Notes: generated by a model from the letters alone, not told the origin. Shown: positions 1 to 6,718, numbered from the stretch's first letter. The stretch is DNA of 9,518 nucleotides from Bacteroidota bacterium (GCA_021793535.1 JAJYSO010000035.1:1-9518), one strand, 5' to 3'. A program made the numbers and translations.

Positions 1-2
1 CG

Positions 3-1838
3 GTTTTGATTGGAGCCGTTTCTTATTTGTTGTTGGGCAAAGAGAAAGAAGTGGGATTTGACCGTTTGGATCTGATTGAGAATTTGATTCCAGTGTATAT
101 TGAGCTCATCCAGAAATTGGAAGCCGAAGGTGCGGAGTGGATTCAATTGGACGAACCCTTTTTGGCTCTTGATTTGACAGCAAAAGCAAAAGACTGTTTA
201 GCATATGCTTATGCAGAAATCCGAAAGGCTTGTCCAAAGGTAAAGATTCTGGTGACCACATATTTTGAAGGCCTCCGAGATAACCAAGCGTTAGCAACCG
301 CACTGCCAATAGATGCTTTGCATCTTGATTTGGTGCGTTGTCCTGAGCAATTAGAAGGGGTTTTGGACCGGCTTCCTGAAAGCTTAACCCTATCGTTGGG
401 ACTTGTAGACGGTAGAAATATTTGGAAAAATGATTTTGAAAATTCATTACATCTGATTACAAAAGCCATTGATAAAATCGGCCATGAACGAATTTTGTTG
501 GCCCCATCTTGCTCCTTGTTACACGTCCCTTGTGATTTAGATTTAGAGACGGAGCTGCACCCCGATATTAAAGAATGGTTGGCCTTTGCCAAACAAAAAA
601 TAAATGAAGTGGTGGTGCTGAAAAATTTGGCTCTAAATAAGCAAGACGAAAAATTTCAAAAAGCATATGAAGCGAATCAAGCCGCATTAAAGCGTAGAAG
701 AGCTTCTAAGCGTATTCATAACAAAGAAGTTGGAGAGCGGATTCAAACCATTTCTGAAAAGGATGCGCAACGAGATCATGAGTTTGGTATACGCAAGGCC
801 ATTCAGCAAAAGGATTTGAATTTACCGCTTTTCCCGACTACGACCATTGGCTCTTTTCCACAGACCAAGATAGTTAGACAGTGGCGTGCCCAGTTTAAAA
901 AGGAGCAGATATCAGCTTCCGAATACCAATCCTTGCTTAAGGAAGAAACGAAAAAAGCAATTCGCTGGCAAGAAGAAATTGGATTGGATGTTTTGGTTCA
1001 CGGTGAATTTGAACGCAACGATATGGTGGAGTATTTTGGAGAACTTTTAGAAGGTTTCGCTTTTACAAAGTATGGTTGGGTACAAAGTTATGGTAGTCGT
1101 GGAGTCAAACCGCCAATCATTTATGGGGATGTATACCGCACGCAGCCTTTAACTGTGTATTGGTCCACTTTTGCACAAGCCCTAACGGATAAATACGTGA
1201 AGGGGATGTTGACAGGCCCGGTAACCATTTTGCAGTGGTCTTTTGTTCGTGATGACCAACCTCGGTCGGCTACTTGTACGCAGATTGCTTTGGCCATCAG
1301 AGATGAAGTTGTCGATTTGGAAAAAGCTGGAATTAGAATCATTCAGATTGATGAGCCTGCTTTGCGAGAGGGACTGCCTTTGCGCAAAGCGGATTGGAAA
1401 GCCTACCTGGATTGGGCCGTGACCGCGTTTCGTTTAGCTTCCTCAGGGGTACAAGATCAGACTCAAATACACACGCATATGTGTTATTCCGAATTCAATG
1501 ATATTATCGAGCATATAGCCAAGATGGATGCCGATGTAATCACCATTGAATGTTCTCGTTCTCAAATGGAGTTGTTGGATGCTTTTGCAGACTTCAAATA
1601 CCCCAATGAGATCGGACCAGGGGTATACGATATTCATTCTCCTCGGGTTCCTACCAAACAGGAAATTATAGACTTGTTGGAAAAGGCACGCCAAGTCATT
1701 CCGGTAAATCAGTTGTGGGTTAATCCCGACTGCGGGTTGAAGACAAGACACTGGGAGGAAACCAAGAGTGCCCTCAAAGAGTTGGTTTCAGCAGCGCAAG
1801 ATATGCGAAAACAAGTTGCGCAGGAGGTGGAGTGCTGA
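3..1838 (+). CDS. metE: Cobalamin-independent methionine synthase MetE (5' truncated by window edge)
   Basis: Transfers the methyl group of 5-methyltetrahydropteroyl-triglutamate to homocysteine, making methionine in the cytoplasm without B12. The reading frame is open at the window edge. The first residues (VLIGAVSYLLLGK, counting M at base 6 as residue 1) match the family's internal 'LLGPVTYLWLGK' segment, so about 150 N-terminal residues lie outside. The end of the N-terminal barrel carries LDEPF (48-52). The catalytic barrel starts at PTTTIGSFPQT (277-287) and carries QIDEPALREG (from 447). All four zinc ligands are visible: H491 and C493 in HTHMCYSEF, E515 in TIECSRS and C576 in NPDCGLKTR. 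The 85-residue spacing from His to the last Cys equals that of E. coli (641 to 726). The gene ends in tandem TGA stops (1836-1841). Control signals upstream are not visible. The family assignment is secure. Confidence 0.97.
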   Translation, partial: VLIGAVSYLLLGKEKEVGFDRLDLIENLIPVYIELIQKLEAEGAEWIQLDEPFLALDLTAKAKDCLAYAYAEIRKACPKVKILVTTYFEGLRDNQALATALPIDALHLDLVRCPEQLEGVLDRLPESLTLSLGLVDGRNIWKNDFENSLHLITKAIDKIGHERILLAPSCSLLHVPCDLDLETELHPDIKEWLAFAKQKINEVVVLKNLALNKQDEKFQKAYEANQAALKRRRASKRIHNKEVGERIQTISEKDAQRDHEFGIRKAIQQKDLNLPLFPTTTIGSFPQTKIVRQWRAQFKKEQISASEYQSLLKEETKKAIRWQEEIGLDVLVHGEFERNDMVEYFGELLEGFAFTKYGWVQSYGSRGVKPPIIYGDVYRTQPLTVYWSTFAQALTDKYVKGMLTGPVTILQWSFVRDDQPRSATCTQIALAIRDEVVDLEKAGIRIIQIDEPALREGLPLRKADWKAYLDWAVTAFRLASSGVQDQTQIHTHMCYSEFNDIIEHIAKMDADVITIECSRSQMELLDAFADFKYPNEIGPGVYDIHSPRVPTKQEIIDLLEKARQVIPVNQLWVNPDCGLKTRHWEETKSALKELVSAAQDMRKQVAQEVEC

Positions 1839-1858
1839 TGAGCAGTCTCTCTTTAAAA

Positions 1859-1903
1859 AAAGAAGCAGGATGTTTTCCTTATTGGAAGATGGCCTGCTTT
1901 TTT
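1859..1903 (+). terminator. Intrinsic terminator after metE
   Basis: A long hairpin begins 20 bases after the metE stop. The outer stem pairs 1859-1869 (AAAGAAGCAGG) with 1893-1903 (CCTGCTTTTTT), which is 11 pairs including one G-U. An inner stem pairs 1873-1878 with 1884-1889 around the loop TTATT. The 3' arm runs into six T (1898-1903), and the A-run on the 5' side could serve the opposite strand as well. It separates metE from the oligopeptidase gene. Confidence 0.8.
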
Positions 1904-1977
1904 AATGGTAAGTGACCCTTTGTTTTACAAAGCAATATTGCCTATTATGGCCGGACTCAGGATTGCCATAAATTTAG

Positions 1978-1985
1978 TATGTTTG
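1978..1985 (+). promoter_or_regulatory. Bacteroidota -7 promoter element of the oligopeptidase gene
   Basis: TATGTTTG matches the Bacteroidota consensus TAnnTTTG at every fixed position and lies 18 bases before the GTG at 2004. No TTTG is seen at the expected -33 spacing, so only half of the promoter is supported. Transcription from here would give a very short leader. Confidence 0.5.
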
Positions 1986-2003
1986 AGTACCTAAACAAAT
2001 CCT

Positions 2004-4151
2004 GTGGCTGTGAAAAAGATGATCCTGACCCTTTCGGTTATTGTTGGCCTTACTGCTTGCGATGACCATCAAAAGAAAAAGAAAATGAAATATCCCATAA
2101 CAGAAGAGGGCGAGACGGTAGATACGTATTTTGATACCGCAGTACCAGATCCCTATCGTTGGTTGGAGGATGACAACAGTGCAGAAACCGCAAAGTGGGT
2201 CAACGCACAAAATGACGTTACCTTTGCCTATTTAAAGCAGATCCCCTACCGAGAGGATTTGGAAAAACAATTGGCGGATCTTTGGAATTATGAAAAGATC
2301 GGTATACCCCGTAAACGCGGAGACTATATTTATTTTAGTAAAAACGACGGTTTACAAGATCAGGATGTTATATATCGATACAAGCGAGAGGGCAAACCGG
2401 AAGAAGCCGAAGTTTTTTTAGATCCCAATAAATTTAGTGAGGACGGAACCACTTCCTTGGACGGGATGAGCTTTTCCAAAGATGGAAACCTAGTTGCGTA
2501 CACCATTTCCGAGGGGGGCAGTGATTGGAGGAAGGTGATTTTGATGGATGTGATAAAAAAAGAACCCGTGGAAGATACCTTAACCGATGTCAAATTTAGT
2601 GGAGTGTCTTGGAAAGGGAATGAAGGCTTTTATTATGCCAGTTATGACAAACCCCAAGGAAGTGGGCTTTCTGCTAAAACGGATCAACACAAGCTCTATT
2701 ATCATCAGTTGGGCACCACACAGCATCAAGACGAACTTATTTTTGGAGGGGTAGAAGATGAAAAGTATAGATATGTTTCTGGTCGGGTTACTGAAGATGG
2801 ACAATACTTGGTGATCTCAGCCAGTAATGCCACTTCCGGGAATAACCTTTATATCCAAAATCTGAATACCCCTGATAGCGACATTATTCCCATTATCGAA
2901 AGTGATGACGCCAATACTTATTTGTTGACCAATGAGGCCGATCAATTGTACTTGGTCACGGATTTGAACGCTCCTAATAATAAAATTGTTCGGGTCTCGG
3001 CTAAGGATCCGAAAGTCGAGCATTGGAAAGATTTTATAAAAGAGACAGATCATGTTTTGCAACCCACTTTGGCTCATACGTATATTTTTGCACATTATTT
3101 GAAAGATGCTGTTTCGCAGGTAATTCAATACGATATGGAGGGGGTTAAAATTCGGGAGGTCGAACTTCCGGGAATGGGAACCGTCAATGGCTTTTCTTCC
3201 CGTAAAGAGGAGCAAGATGTCTATTACTCCTTCACCAATTATATCAGGCCGAGTACGATTTATAAATTTGATTTGGCTTCGGGAGCATCCACTGTTTATC
3301 AAAAACCGGAGGTAGCTTTTAATCCTGAAGAGTACGAGAGTAAACAAGTTTTTTACTCCTCTAAGGACGGAACCAAAATTCCTATGATGATCACCTATAA
3401 AAAGGGAATATCCTTGGATGGTACCCATCCTACAATGCTCTATGGCTATGGTGGTTTCAACATCAGTTTAACGCCTTCTTTTAGCGTTGCAAATGCACTC
3501 TGGTTGGCGCAAGGGGGAGTGTATGCTGTTCCCAACCTTCGTGGAGGAGGAGAGTATGGAAAAGACTGGCATTTGGCCGGTACTCAGTTTCAAAAACAAA
3601 ATGTGTTTGATGATTTTATAGCGGCAGCCGAATACCTAATCGACCAAAAATATACTTCATCAGATTATTTGGCAATCCGAGGGGGATCAAATGGTGGTCT
3701 TTTGGTCGGAGCGACCATGACCCAGCGCCCCGAGCTCATGAAGGTAGCTCTTCCAGCTGTTGGTGTGATGGATATGCTGCGTTATCATACTTTTACTGCC
3801 GGAGCAGGATGGGCCTATGATTATGGTACGGCTGAAGATAGTAAGGAGATGTTCGATTATTTACGCGGCTATTCTCCGGTTCATAATGTAAAAGAGGGCG
3901 TAGCTTATCCCGCAACGCTGATTACTACGGGAGATCATGATGATCGTGTGGTTCCTGCCCACAGCTTTAAGTTTGCTGCGGAGTTGCAGAAGAAACAAGC
4001 TGGGGATCATCCGGTGTTGATTCGCATCCAAACCAATGCAGGGCATGGTGCGGGGAAACCGACCTCGATGATCATTAAGGAATATGCGGATTTATACGCT
4101 TTTACCCTTTATAATATGGGTTTTGCTCAGCTGCCGAATGAAGAGCCGTAA
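2004..4151 (+). CDS. Prolyl oligopeptidase (S9A family), predicted lipoprotein
   Basis: Serine peptidase that cuts short peptides after proline. At 715 aa it is close to the ~710 aa of the mammalian enzyme. The N-terminal signature DPYRWLEDDNSAET is followed by a beta-propeller region (about 85-430) and an alpha/beta hydrolase domain with LYGYGGFNISLTPSFS and NLRGGGEYG. The catalytic triad is visible: S562 in RGGSNGG, D646 in DHDDRV and H681 in AGHGAGKP; R648 corresponds to the substrate-binding Arg643 of the pig enzyme. The N-terminus is a lipoprotein signal peptide (KKMILTLSVIVGLTAC) with Cys19 as acylation site, so the enzyme should be anchored in the envelope rather than cytosolic. The start is uncertain: GTG 2004, GTG 2010 (giving a typical MKKM start) and ATG 2019 are all in frame, and no Shine-Dalgarno sequence decides. 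The gene appears to stand alone. Confidence 0.95.
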   Translation: MAVKKMILTLSVIVGLTACDDHQKKKKMKYPITEEGETVDTYFDTAVPDPYRWLEDDNSAETAKWVNAQNDVTFAYLKQIPYREDLEKQLADLWNYEKIGIPRKRGDYIYFSKNDGLQDQDVIYRYKREGKPEEAEVFLDPNKFSEDGTTSLDGMSFSKDGNLVAYTISEGGSDWRKVILMDVIKKEPVEDTLTDVKFSGVSWKGNEGFYYASYDKPQGSGLSAKTDQHKLYYHQLGTTQHQDELIFGGVEDEKYRYVSGRVTEDGQYLVISASNATSGNNLYIQNLNTPDSDIIPIIESDDANTYLLTNEADQLYLVTDLNAPNNKIVRVSAKDPKVEHWKDFIKETDHVLQPTLAHTYIFAHYLKDAVSQVIQYDMEGVKIREVELPGMGTVNGFSSRKEEQDVYYSFTNYIRPSTIYKFDLASGASTVYQKPEVAFNPEEYESKQVFYSSKDGTKIPMMITYKKGISLDGTHPTMLYGYGGFNISLTPSFSVANALWLAQGGVYAVPNLRGGGEYGKDWHLAGTQFQKQNVFDDFIAAAEYLIDQKYTSSDYLAIRGGSNGGLLVGATMTQRPELMKVALPAVGVMDMLRYHTFTAGAGWAYDYGTAEDSKEMFDYLRGYSPVHNVKEGVAYPATLITTGDHDDRVVPAHSFKFAAELQKKQAGDHPVLIRIQTNAGHGAGKPTSMIIKEYADLYAFTLYNMGFAQLPNEEP

Positions 4152-4173
4152 AATGCAGAAGCTTTCCAGGCAG

Positions 4174-4184
4174 TGTGAACTACC
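4174..4184 (+). repeat. Left terminal inverted repeat of the 434-base unit
   Basis: TGTGAACTACC is the exact reverse complement of GGTAGTTCACA at 4597-4607. It lies 22 bases after the oligopeptidase stop. The two copies could be the ends of a mobile unit or the closing helix of a large RNA. I see no target-site duplication next to them. Confidence 0.7.
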
Positions 4185-4278
4185 GTCCACATAATACAAT
4201 ACTTACTCATTGTTTTTGAGTGAGTGGGATGTAAGTTTCTGGTGATGCTTCACCAGAAACAATTCGTCAATACATTTT

Positions 4279-4287
4279 AAGCCGAGG
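4279..4287 (+). repeat. Direct repeat AAGCCGAGG, copy 1
   Basis: AAGCCGAGG occurs here and again at 4540-4548, once in each half of the structured unit. A looser version (TAGGCCGAAC) follows at 4578-4587. Nine bases is short, so chance is possible, but both copies lie in otherwise unpaired stretches of the proposed RNA. Confidence 0.35.
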
Positions 4288-4539
4288 TTAATGGTCGCTT
4301 ACATCCCCTATGCATGCTAAAGGGATGAATGGGTTTTACGTTCCGTTGTATAAAACGAATTGGAATGATAGGTCATTGACCTGTTTGTGTTGGGGGTGGA
4401 TAAAACAAGATTTAACACTTTTCATAAGAATATGGACATGTGAATCTTGTTTTGAGATTCATCAGAGGGATACAAGCGCAGCAAAGAGTGTAGTAGGACA
4501 AGGTCTAAACTGGGTTGCAGCCGGATAAAAAACAAAGAC

Positions 4540-4548
4540 AAGCCGAGG
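4540..4548 (+). repeat. Direct repeat AAGCCGAGG, copy 2
   Basis: Second exact copy of the 9-base sequence at 4279-4287, just before the right end of the structured unit. Confidence 0.35.
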
Positions 4549-4596
4549 CGTTACCAGTAAGTGAGTCTGTGATCCTTTAGGCCGAACCCATCGATG

Positions 4597-4607
4597 GGTA
4601 GTTCACA
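4597..4607 (-). repeat. Right terminal inverted repeat of the 434-base unit
   Basis: GGTAGTTCACA pairs perfectly with 4174-4184. It overlaps a 14-base palindrome (4586-4599, ACCCATCGATGGGT) which, with GAA (4584-4586) and TTC (4602-4604) nearby, can form a local end hairpin. This resembles the subterminal hairpins of IS200/IS605-type elements. The local hairpin and the long-range helix exclude each other. Confidence 0.65.
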
Positions 4608-4654
4608 AAATACCGTGAAGAGCCTGTGGTTGTCATGATGAGTTAATCCTGGGG

Positions 4655-5038
4655 TTAGCGGACTAGCTCTTTAAAGAGTCGTTCTAAGGTTTGATCTAAG
4701 TTTGTGGAAAACCCTGGATGCGGTCTTGAGGTCTGTATGCAGGAGCTTCGAACGGCTGTCATCCAACGAAAACGAGAGGCTAAATCCATTTTTGCGATGG
4801 GACCGCCATCCTTATCACCGCGTGTGATGAGTTCGAAAGACTTTAAATTGAGTTGTACCTGTTTCCTATCCAATTCAGTGGTGTACAAGTTAAACTTATC
4901 CGCATTAAAATAGGTCTTGACAAGAAGTCGTTTGGCCGGCTTGGAATATATTAAAATCCCCGCATTGATGAACTCTTCTCGTTCGACTTTGGGTACAATG
5001 CGTATTACCGAATACTCATATAAGATGGGCTCTGGCAT
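4655..5038 (-). CDS. DUF3037 domain protein, partner of the HipA-like gene
   Basis: Small protein of 127 aa that I recognise as DUF3037 from its N-terminal pattern YEYSVIRIVPKVEREEFINAGILIYS followed by FNADKF and a C-terminal TRPHPGFSTNLDQTLERLF-type ending (shown here as two overlapping motifs). Its biochemical role is not known to me. There is no signal peptide or membrane segment, so it is probably cytosolic. The start is taken at ATG 5036-5038 because the conserved domain begins right there; an in-frame ATG at 5098 would add 20 residues unlike the family. With this start the gene overlaps the end of the HipA-like gene by 23 bases in another frame, which suggests translational coupling. 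In my knowledge of the family, DUF3037 genes recur next to HipA-like genes, so the two proteins likely work together. No terminator with a T-run is visible after the stop. Confidence 0.8.
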   Translation of the reverse strand: MPEPILYEYSVIRIVPKVEREEFINAGILIYSKPAKRLLVKTYFNADKFNLYTTELDRKQVQLNLKSFELITRGDKDGGPIAKMDLASRFRWMTAVRSSCIQTSRPHPGFSTNLDQTLERLFKELVR

Positions 5039-5795
5039 GTTGGATCTCTTTAATAAATAAATCGGAAGCATCTCTTCGCACTTGCATAAAACGCGCATAA
5101 ACTGCCCTTAAATCGTCTGGACTTTTATCAGGGTCCCAAACGAGCCACTCTTCTGGTATGGTTTGGACAAGGTCTTCGATAAAACCATTGGTAAGCAAGG
5201 GTTTTAGGGCTTGATCTGCTTTTTCAATCTGCGTGCATTGTGCCAAGAAGATATGGTCTTTAATATAAGAAAAAGGGGTTTGGGCTTGTTTTTCCAAATC
5301 CGTTATGTGGTGGTGAAAATAAAAACTCGAGCCATGATCAATTAGCCAGAGCTCGTGATGCCACATCAACATATTAGTGTTTTTAGCGGTACGATCCACA
5401 TTGGTCATAAAAGCATCGAGCCAAACGATTTTGGAGGCGGTAGCCTCGTCAATTTTCATGACATTGGGATCGTAGTTAATGGCACCGGATAAAAAATGCA
5501 CCCCGAGGTTAAGGCCTTGACTCCATTTTAAAAGATCTTGAATTTCCTCATCCCCTTCAGTTCTTCCGAAGGCTTCGTCCAAGTGAAGAAAAACCAATTC
5601 TGGAACTTTAAACCCTAATTGTCGGGCGATTTCTCCCCCTAGGAATTCGGCAATGACCGATTTTTCCTTATGCCCTGAGCCCTTGAATTTCAGGACGTAT
5701 TTAAACCCATCTGCTGCTTCTACCAAAGCAGGAAGAGAGCCTCCTTCTCGAAGTGGTAAGATATACCTCGTTAAGTTAGACGATCGTATTTCCAT
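5016..5795 (-). CDS. HipA-like kinase-fold protein (HipA_2 type)
   Basis: 259 aa protein resembling the single-domain HipA-like kinases. After an N-terminal ATP-lobe segment (YVLKFKGSGH, 33-42, with candidate ATP-binding lysines 36 and 38) comes an EFLGGEIARQLGF helix (50-62). The catalytic loop is NVDRTAKNTN (132-141), with D134 as probable catalytic base and N139 as metal ligand. The metal-binding loop is LIDHG (151-155), with D153 in the place of the kinase DFG aspartate. These residues suggest an active phosphotransferase, but the substrate is unknown. True HipA (about 440 aa) phosphorylates glutamyl-tRNA synthetase and is held in check by the DNA-binding antitoxin HipB; no HipB-like helix-turn-helix gene is present here, so toxin-antitoxin function should not be assumed. 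It overlaps DUF3037 downstream and lies 68 bases after the DUF3332 gene. Start ATG 5793-5795 has no clear ribosome binding site. Confidence 0.82.
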   Translation of the reverse strand: MEIRSSNLTRYILPLREGGSLPALVEAADGFKYVLKFKGSGHKEKSVIAEFLGGEIARQLGFKVPELVFLHLDEAFGRTEGDEEIQDLLKWSQGLNLGVHFLSGAINYDPNVMKIDEATASKIVWLDAFMTNVDRTAKNTNMLMWHHELWLIDHGSSFYFHHHITDLEKQAQTPFSYIKDHIFLAQCTQIEKADQALKPLLTNGFIEDLVQTIPEEWLVWDPDKSPDDLRAVYARFMQVRRDASDLFIKEIQHARAHLI

Positions 5796-5863
5796 AGGTG
5801 TAATTTAAGGATTAAGAGAAGGGAGGAGCTACTCTTCGGGTCCGCTTTGGTTAAGACAAAGAA

Positions 5864-6448
5864 TTAATGAGTAATGGCATATTGCGTGTGTGATCCGAAA
5901 AGCGCCGAGTTCAAAATAGCCTTTCCACTTTCCCGAGAAGTATAAGGAGTTAATTTTACTTCTTGCCCATCGGGAAGGTAAACCACGTAAAACCCTTCTT
6001 CCATGGAAGATAGCTTAATGGTTTCTCCATCTTTAATTGCATTCCAAGATTGGTCCTCCGGTCGGTACTGCAAAAGAATATGTTTGCCGCGATCTTTACC
6101 CTTGATTACCTCGATATTCATTTGGTTTTTAGTGGCGACTAGTTGATAGGTGTTTCCATTTTTAACGATCGTCTGCGTCTCTATATCCCCATCGTTCATG
6201 GCTACGGGGTTACTGCCGGACCAAAACTCCACCACGTTGAAAATAACAGCGTCTCCCAAGAAGAAGAGCTCGTAAGCCGGTACGATCCAGAGTCCCCAAA
6301 AAATGAGGTTGTCTAAAAATTTACTTTCTGTTAGCCCTTGATTCCAGTCTTTGAGCTTGTTAAAAGCCGTAAAAGAACCCAGGCAATTTGAGAATAATAG
6401 AGAAGCGGTTAATCCCAATACTATAAGCTTTGTTTTTTTCATGGTCAT
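5864..6448 (-). CDS. DUF3332 lipoprotein
   Basis: 194 aa protein of the DUF3332 family, whose function is unknown to me. The N-terminus is a signal peptide (MKKTKLIVLGLTASLLFSNC) with probable lipid-modified Cys22; Asn at -1 is an imperfect lipobox residue but the family normally has Cys here, followed by LGSF. The family pattern continues with FNKLKDWNQGL (29-39), a hydrophobic stretch at about 44-75 (NLIFWGLWIVPAYELFFLGDAV, in part) and VEFWSGSNPVA (73-83). The C-terminal half (about 95-170) is a polar beta-rich region. It is expected in the envelope. ATG 6446-6448 is used here, but ATG 6440-6442 two codons later (MKKTK) is equally good. A -7 promoter element lies 18 bases upstream. The HipA-like gene follows after 68 bases, so read-through is possible. 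Confidence 0.85.
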   Translation of the reverse strand: MTMKKTKLIVLGLTASLLFSNCLGSFTAFNKLKDWNQGLTESKFLDNLIFWGLWIVPAYELFFLGDAVIFNVVEFWSGSNPVAMNDGDIETQTIVKNGNTYQLVATKNQMNIEVIKGKDRGKHILLQYRPEDQSWNAIKDGETIKLSSMEEGFYVVYLPDGQEVKLTPYTSRESGKAILNSALFGSHTQYAITH

Positions 6449-6466
6449 TTATCTTTAATGTGAATT

Positions 6467-6474
6467 CAAAAATA
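6467..6474 (-). promoter_or_regulatory. Bacteroidota -7 promoter element of the DUF3332 gene
   Basis: On the minus strand this reads TATTTTTG, a full match to TAnnTTTG, 18 bases before the ATG at 6448. No good -33 TTTG is seen at the usual distance. The surrounding region is AT-rich, so chance matches are likely enough to keep confidence moderate. Confidence 0.5.
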
Positions 6475-6537
6475 AGAAAGCCGATTCGTTTTTTCTAATA
6501 AAAGTTCTTTTCTTACGGTATTAAGGAGGCTTTACTG

Positions 6538-6570
6538 TATAAAAATCGTGAAGGAAAAAAGGTTTTTATA
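6538..6570. repeat. Inverted repeat in the divergent intergenic region
   Basis: TATAAAAATC (6538-6547) pairs with GGTTTTTATA (6561-6570): eight perfect A-T pairs, one T-G and one C-G, with a 13-base purine-rich loop. It sits roughly mid-way in the 284-base gap between the divergent DUF3332 and GhrA-type genes. It could be an operator or a weak hairpin; being almost all A-T it may also be chance. Beyond this and the two promoters, I see nothing else in 6449-6732. Confidence 0.4.
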
Positions 6571-6686
6571 TGGGGTCTGGTGGTGACGGATGAAAAACAG
6601 AAAAGAAAAAAGAGGATTGTTCTTTCGAAGGTTATGAGCCAGCTCTACTCTATCGGGAACGAGGCCTGAAATATAAAATTAACACC

Positions 6687-6718
6687 TTGTTTTTTGTGCC
6701 GTGATTTTAGTATCTTTC
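6687..6718 (+). promoter_or_regulatory. Likely Bacteroidota promoter of the GhrA-type gene
   Basis: TTG (6687-6689), a 21-base spacer and TATCTTTC (6711-6718, seven of eight consensus positions if nn is free apart from the last C) resemble the TTG / TAnnTTTG arrangement. It ends 14 bases before the ATG at 6733. This placement supports that ATG over the in-frame TTG at 6694, which would lie inside the promoter. Confidence 0.5.

Larger units (their letters stand above)
4174..4607 (+). ncRNA. Candidate structured RNA / ORF-less mobile-element-like unit
   Basis: This unit fills the gap between two convergent genes and has no convincing protein gene. It is bounded by a perfect 11-base inverted repeat (4174-4184 with 4597-4607). 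Inside are 4201-4209/4217-4225 (9 pairs, one G-U), 4226-4235/4298-4307 (10 pairs) enclosing 4236-4245/4250-4259 (10 pairs, 4-base loop), 4333-4340/4344-4356 (with bulge), and 4402-4412/4443-4453 (11 pairs) capped by 4416-4418/4440-4442 and 4421-4426/4431-4436 around AGAA. The pairs T4204-G4222 and T4422-G4435 are wobbles only if the plus strand is the RNA; on the other strand they would be A-C mismatches. No own promoter is seen, so it may be read from the oligopeptidase gene. My best guess is a HEARO/omega-RNA-like element without its IscB/IsrB ORF, based on size, ends and a GTGA at the left edge. A MITE or another ncRNA class remains possible. Confidence 0.5.

Noticed and set aside
2817..3428. 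Antisense open frame of 203 codons within the oligopeptidase gene.
   Set aside because: It lies fully opposite a clearly conserved enzyme, has no recognisable domain, and its composition is that of a complement-strand shadow.
4310..4528. Open frame of 72 codons on the plus strand inside the structured unit.
   Set aside because: The protein resembles no family I know, is rich in Trp and Cys without pattern, and runs through the helices of the proposed RNA. Best explained as chance.
4174..4660. Group II intron remnant, because GTGTG at 4173-4177 matches the intron 5' consensus.
   Set aside because: No domain V hairpin (AGC...GTT arms with a GNRA loop) is found near the right end on the plus strand, and no reverse transcriptase is present.
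4704..4913. Plus-strand frame of 69 codons opposite DUF3037.
   Set aside because: Shadow of the conserved DUF3037 frame, with no family resemblance.
5039..5098. Upstream ATG start for DUF3037 (20 extra residues).
   Set aside because: The added segment is unlike the family and lies deeper in the HipA-like gene; the conserved domain begins directly at ATG 5038.
5016..5795. Classical HipAB toxin-antitoxin module.
   Set aside because: The protein is much shorter than HipA and no HipB-like DNA-binding gene is present; only the kinase-fold similarity is supported.
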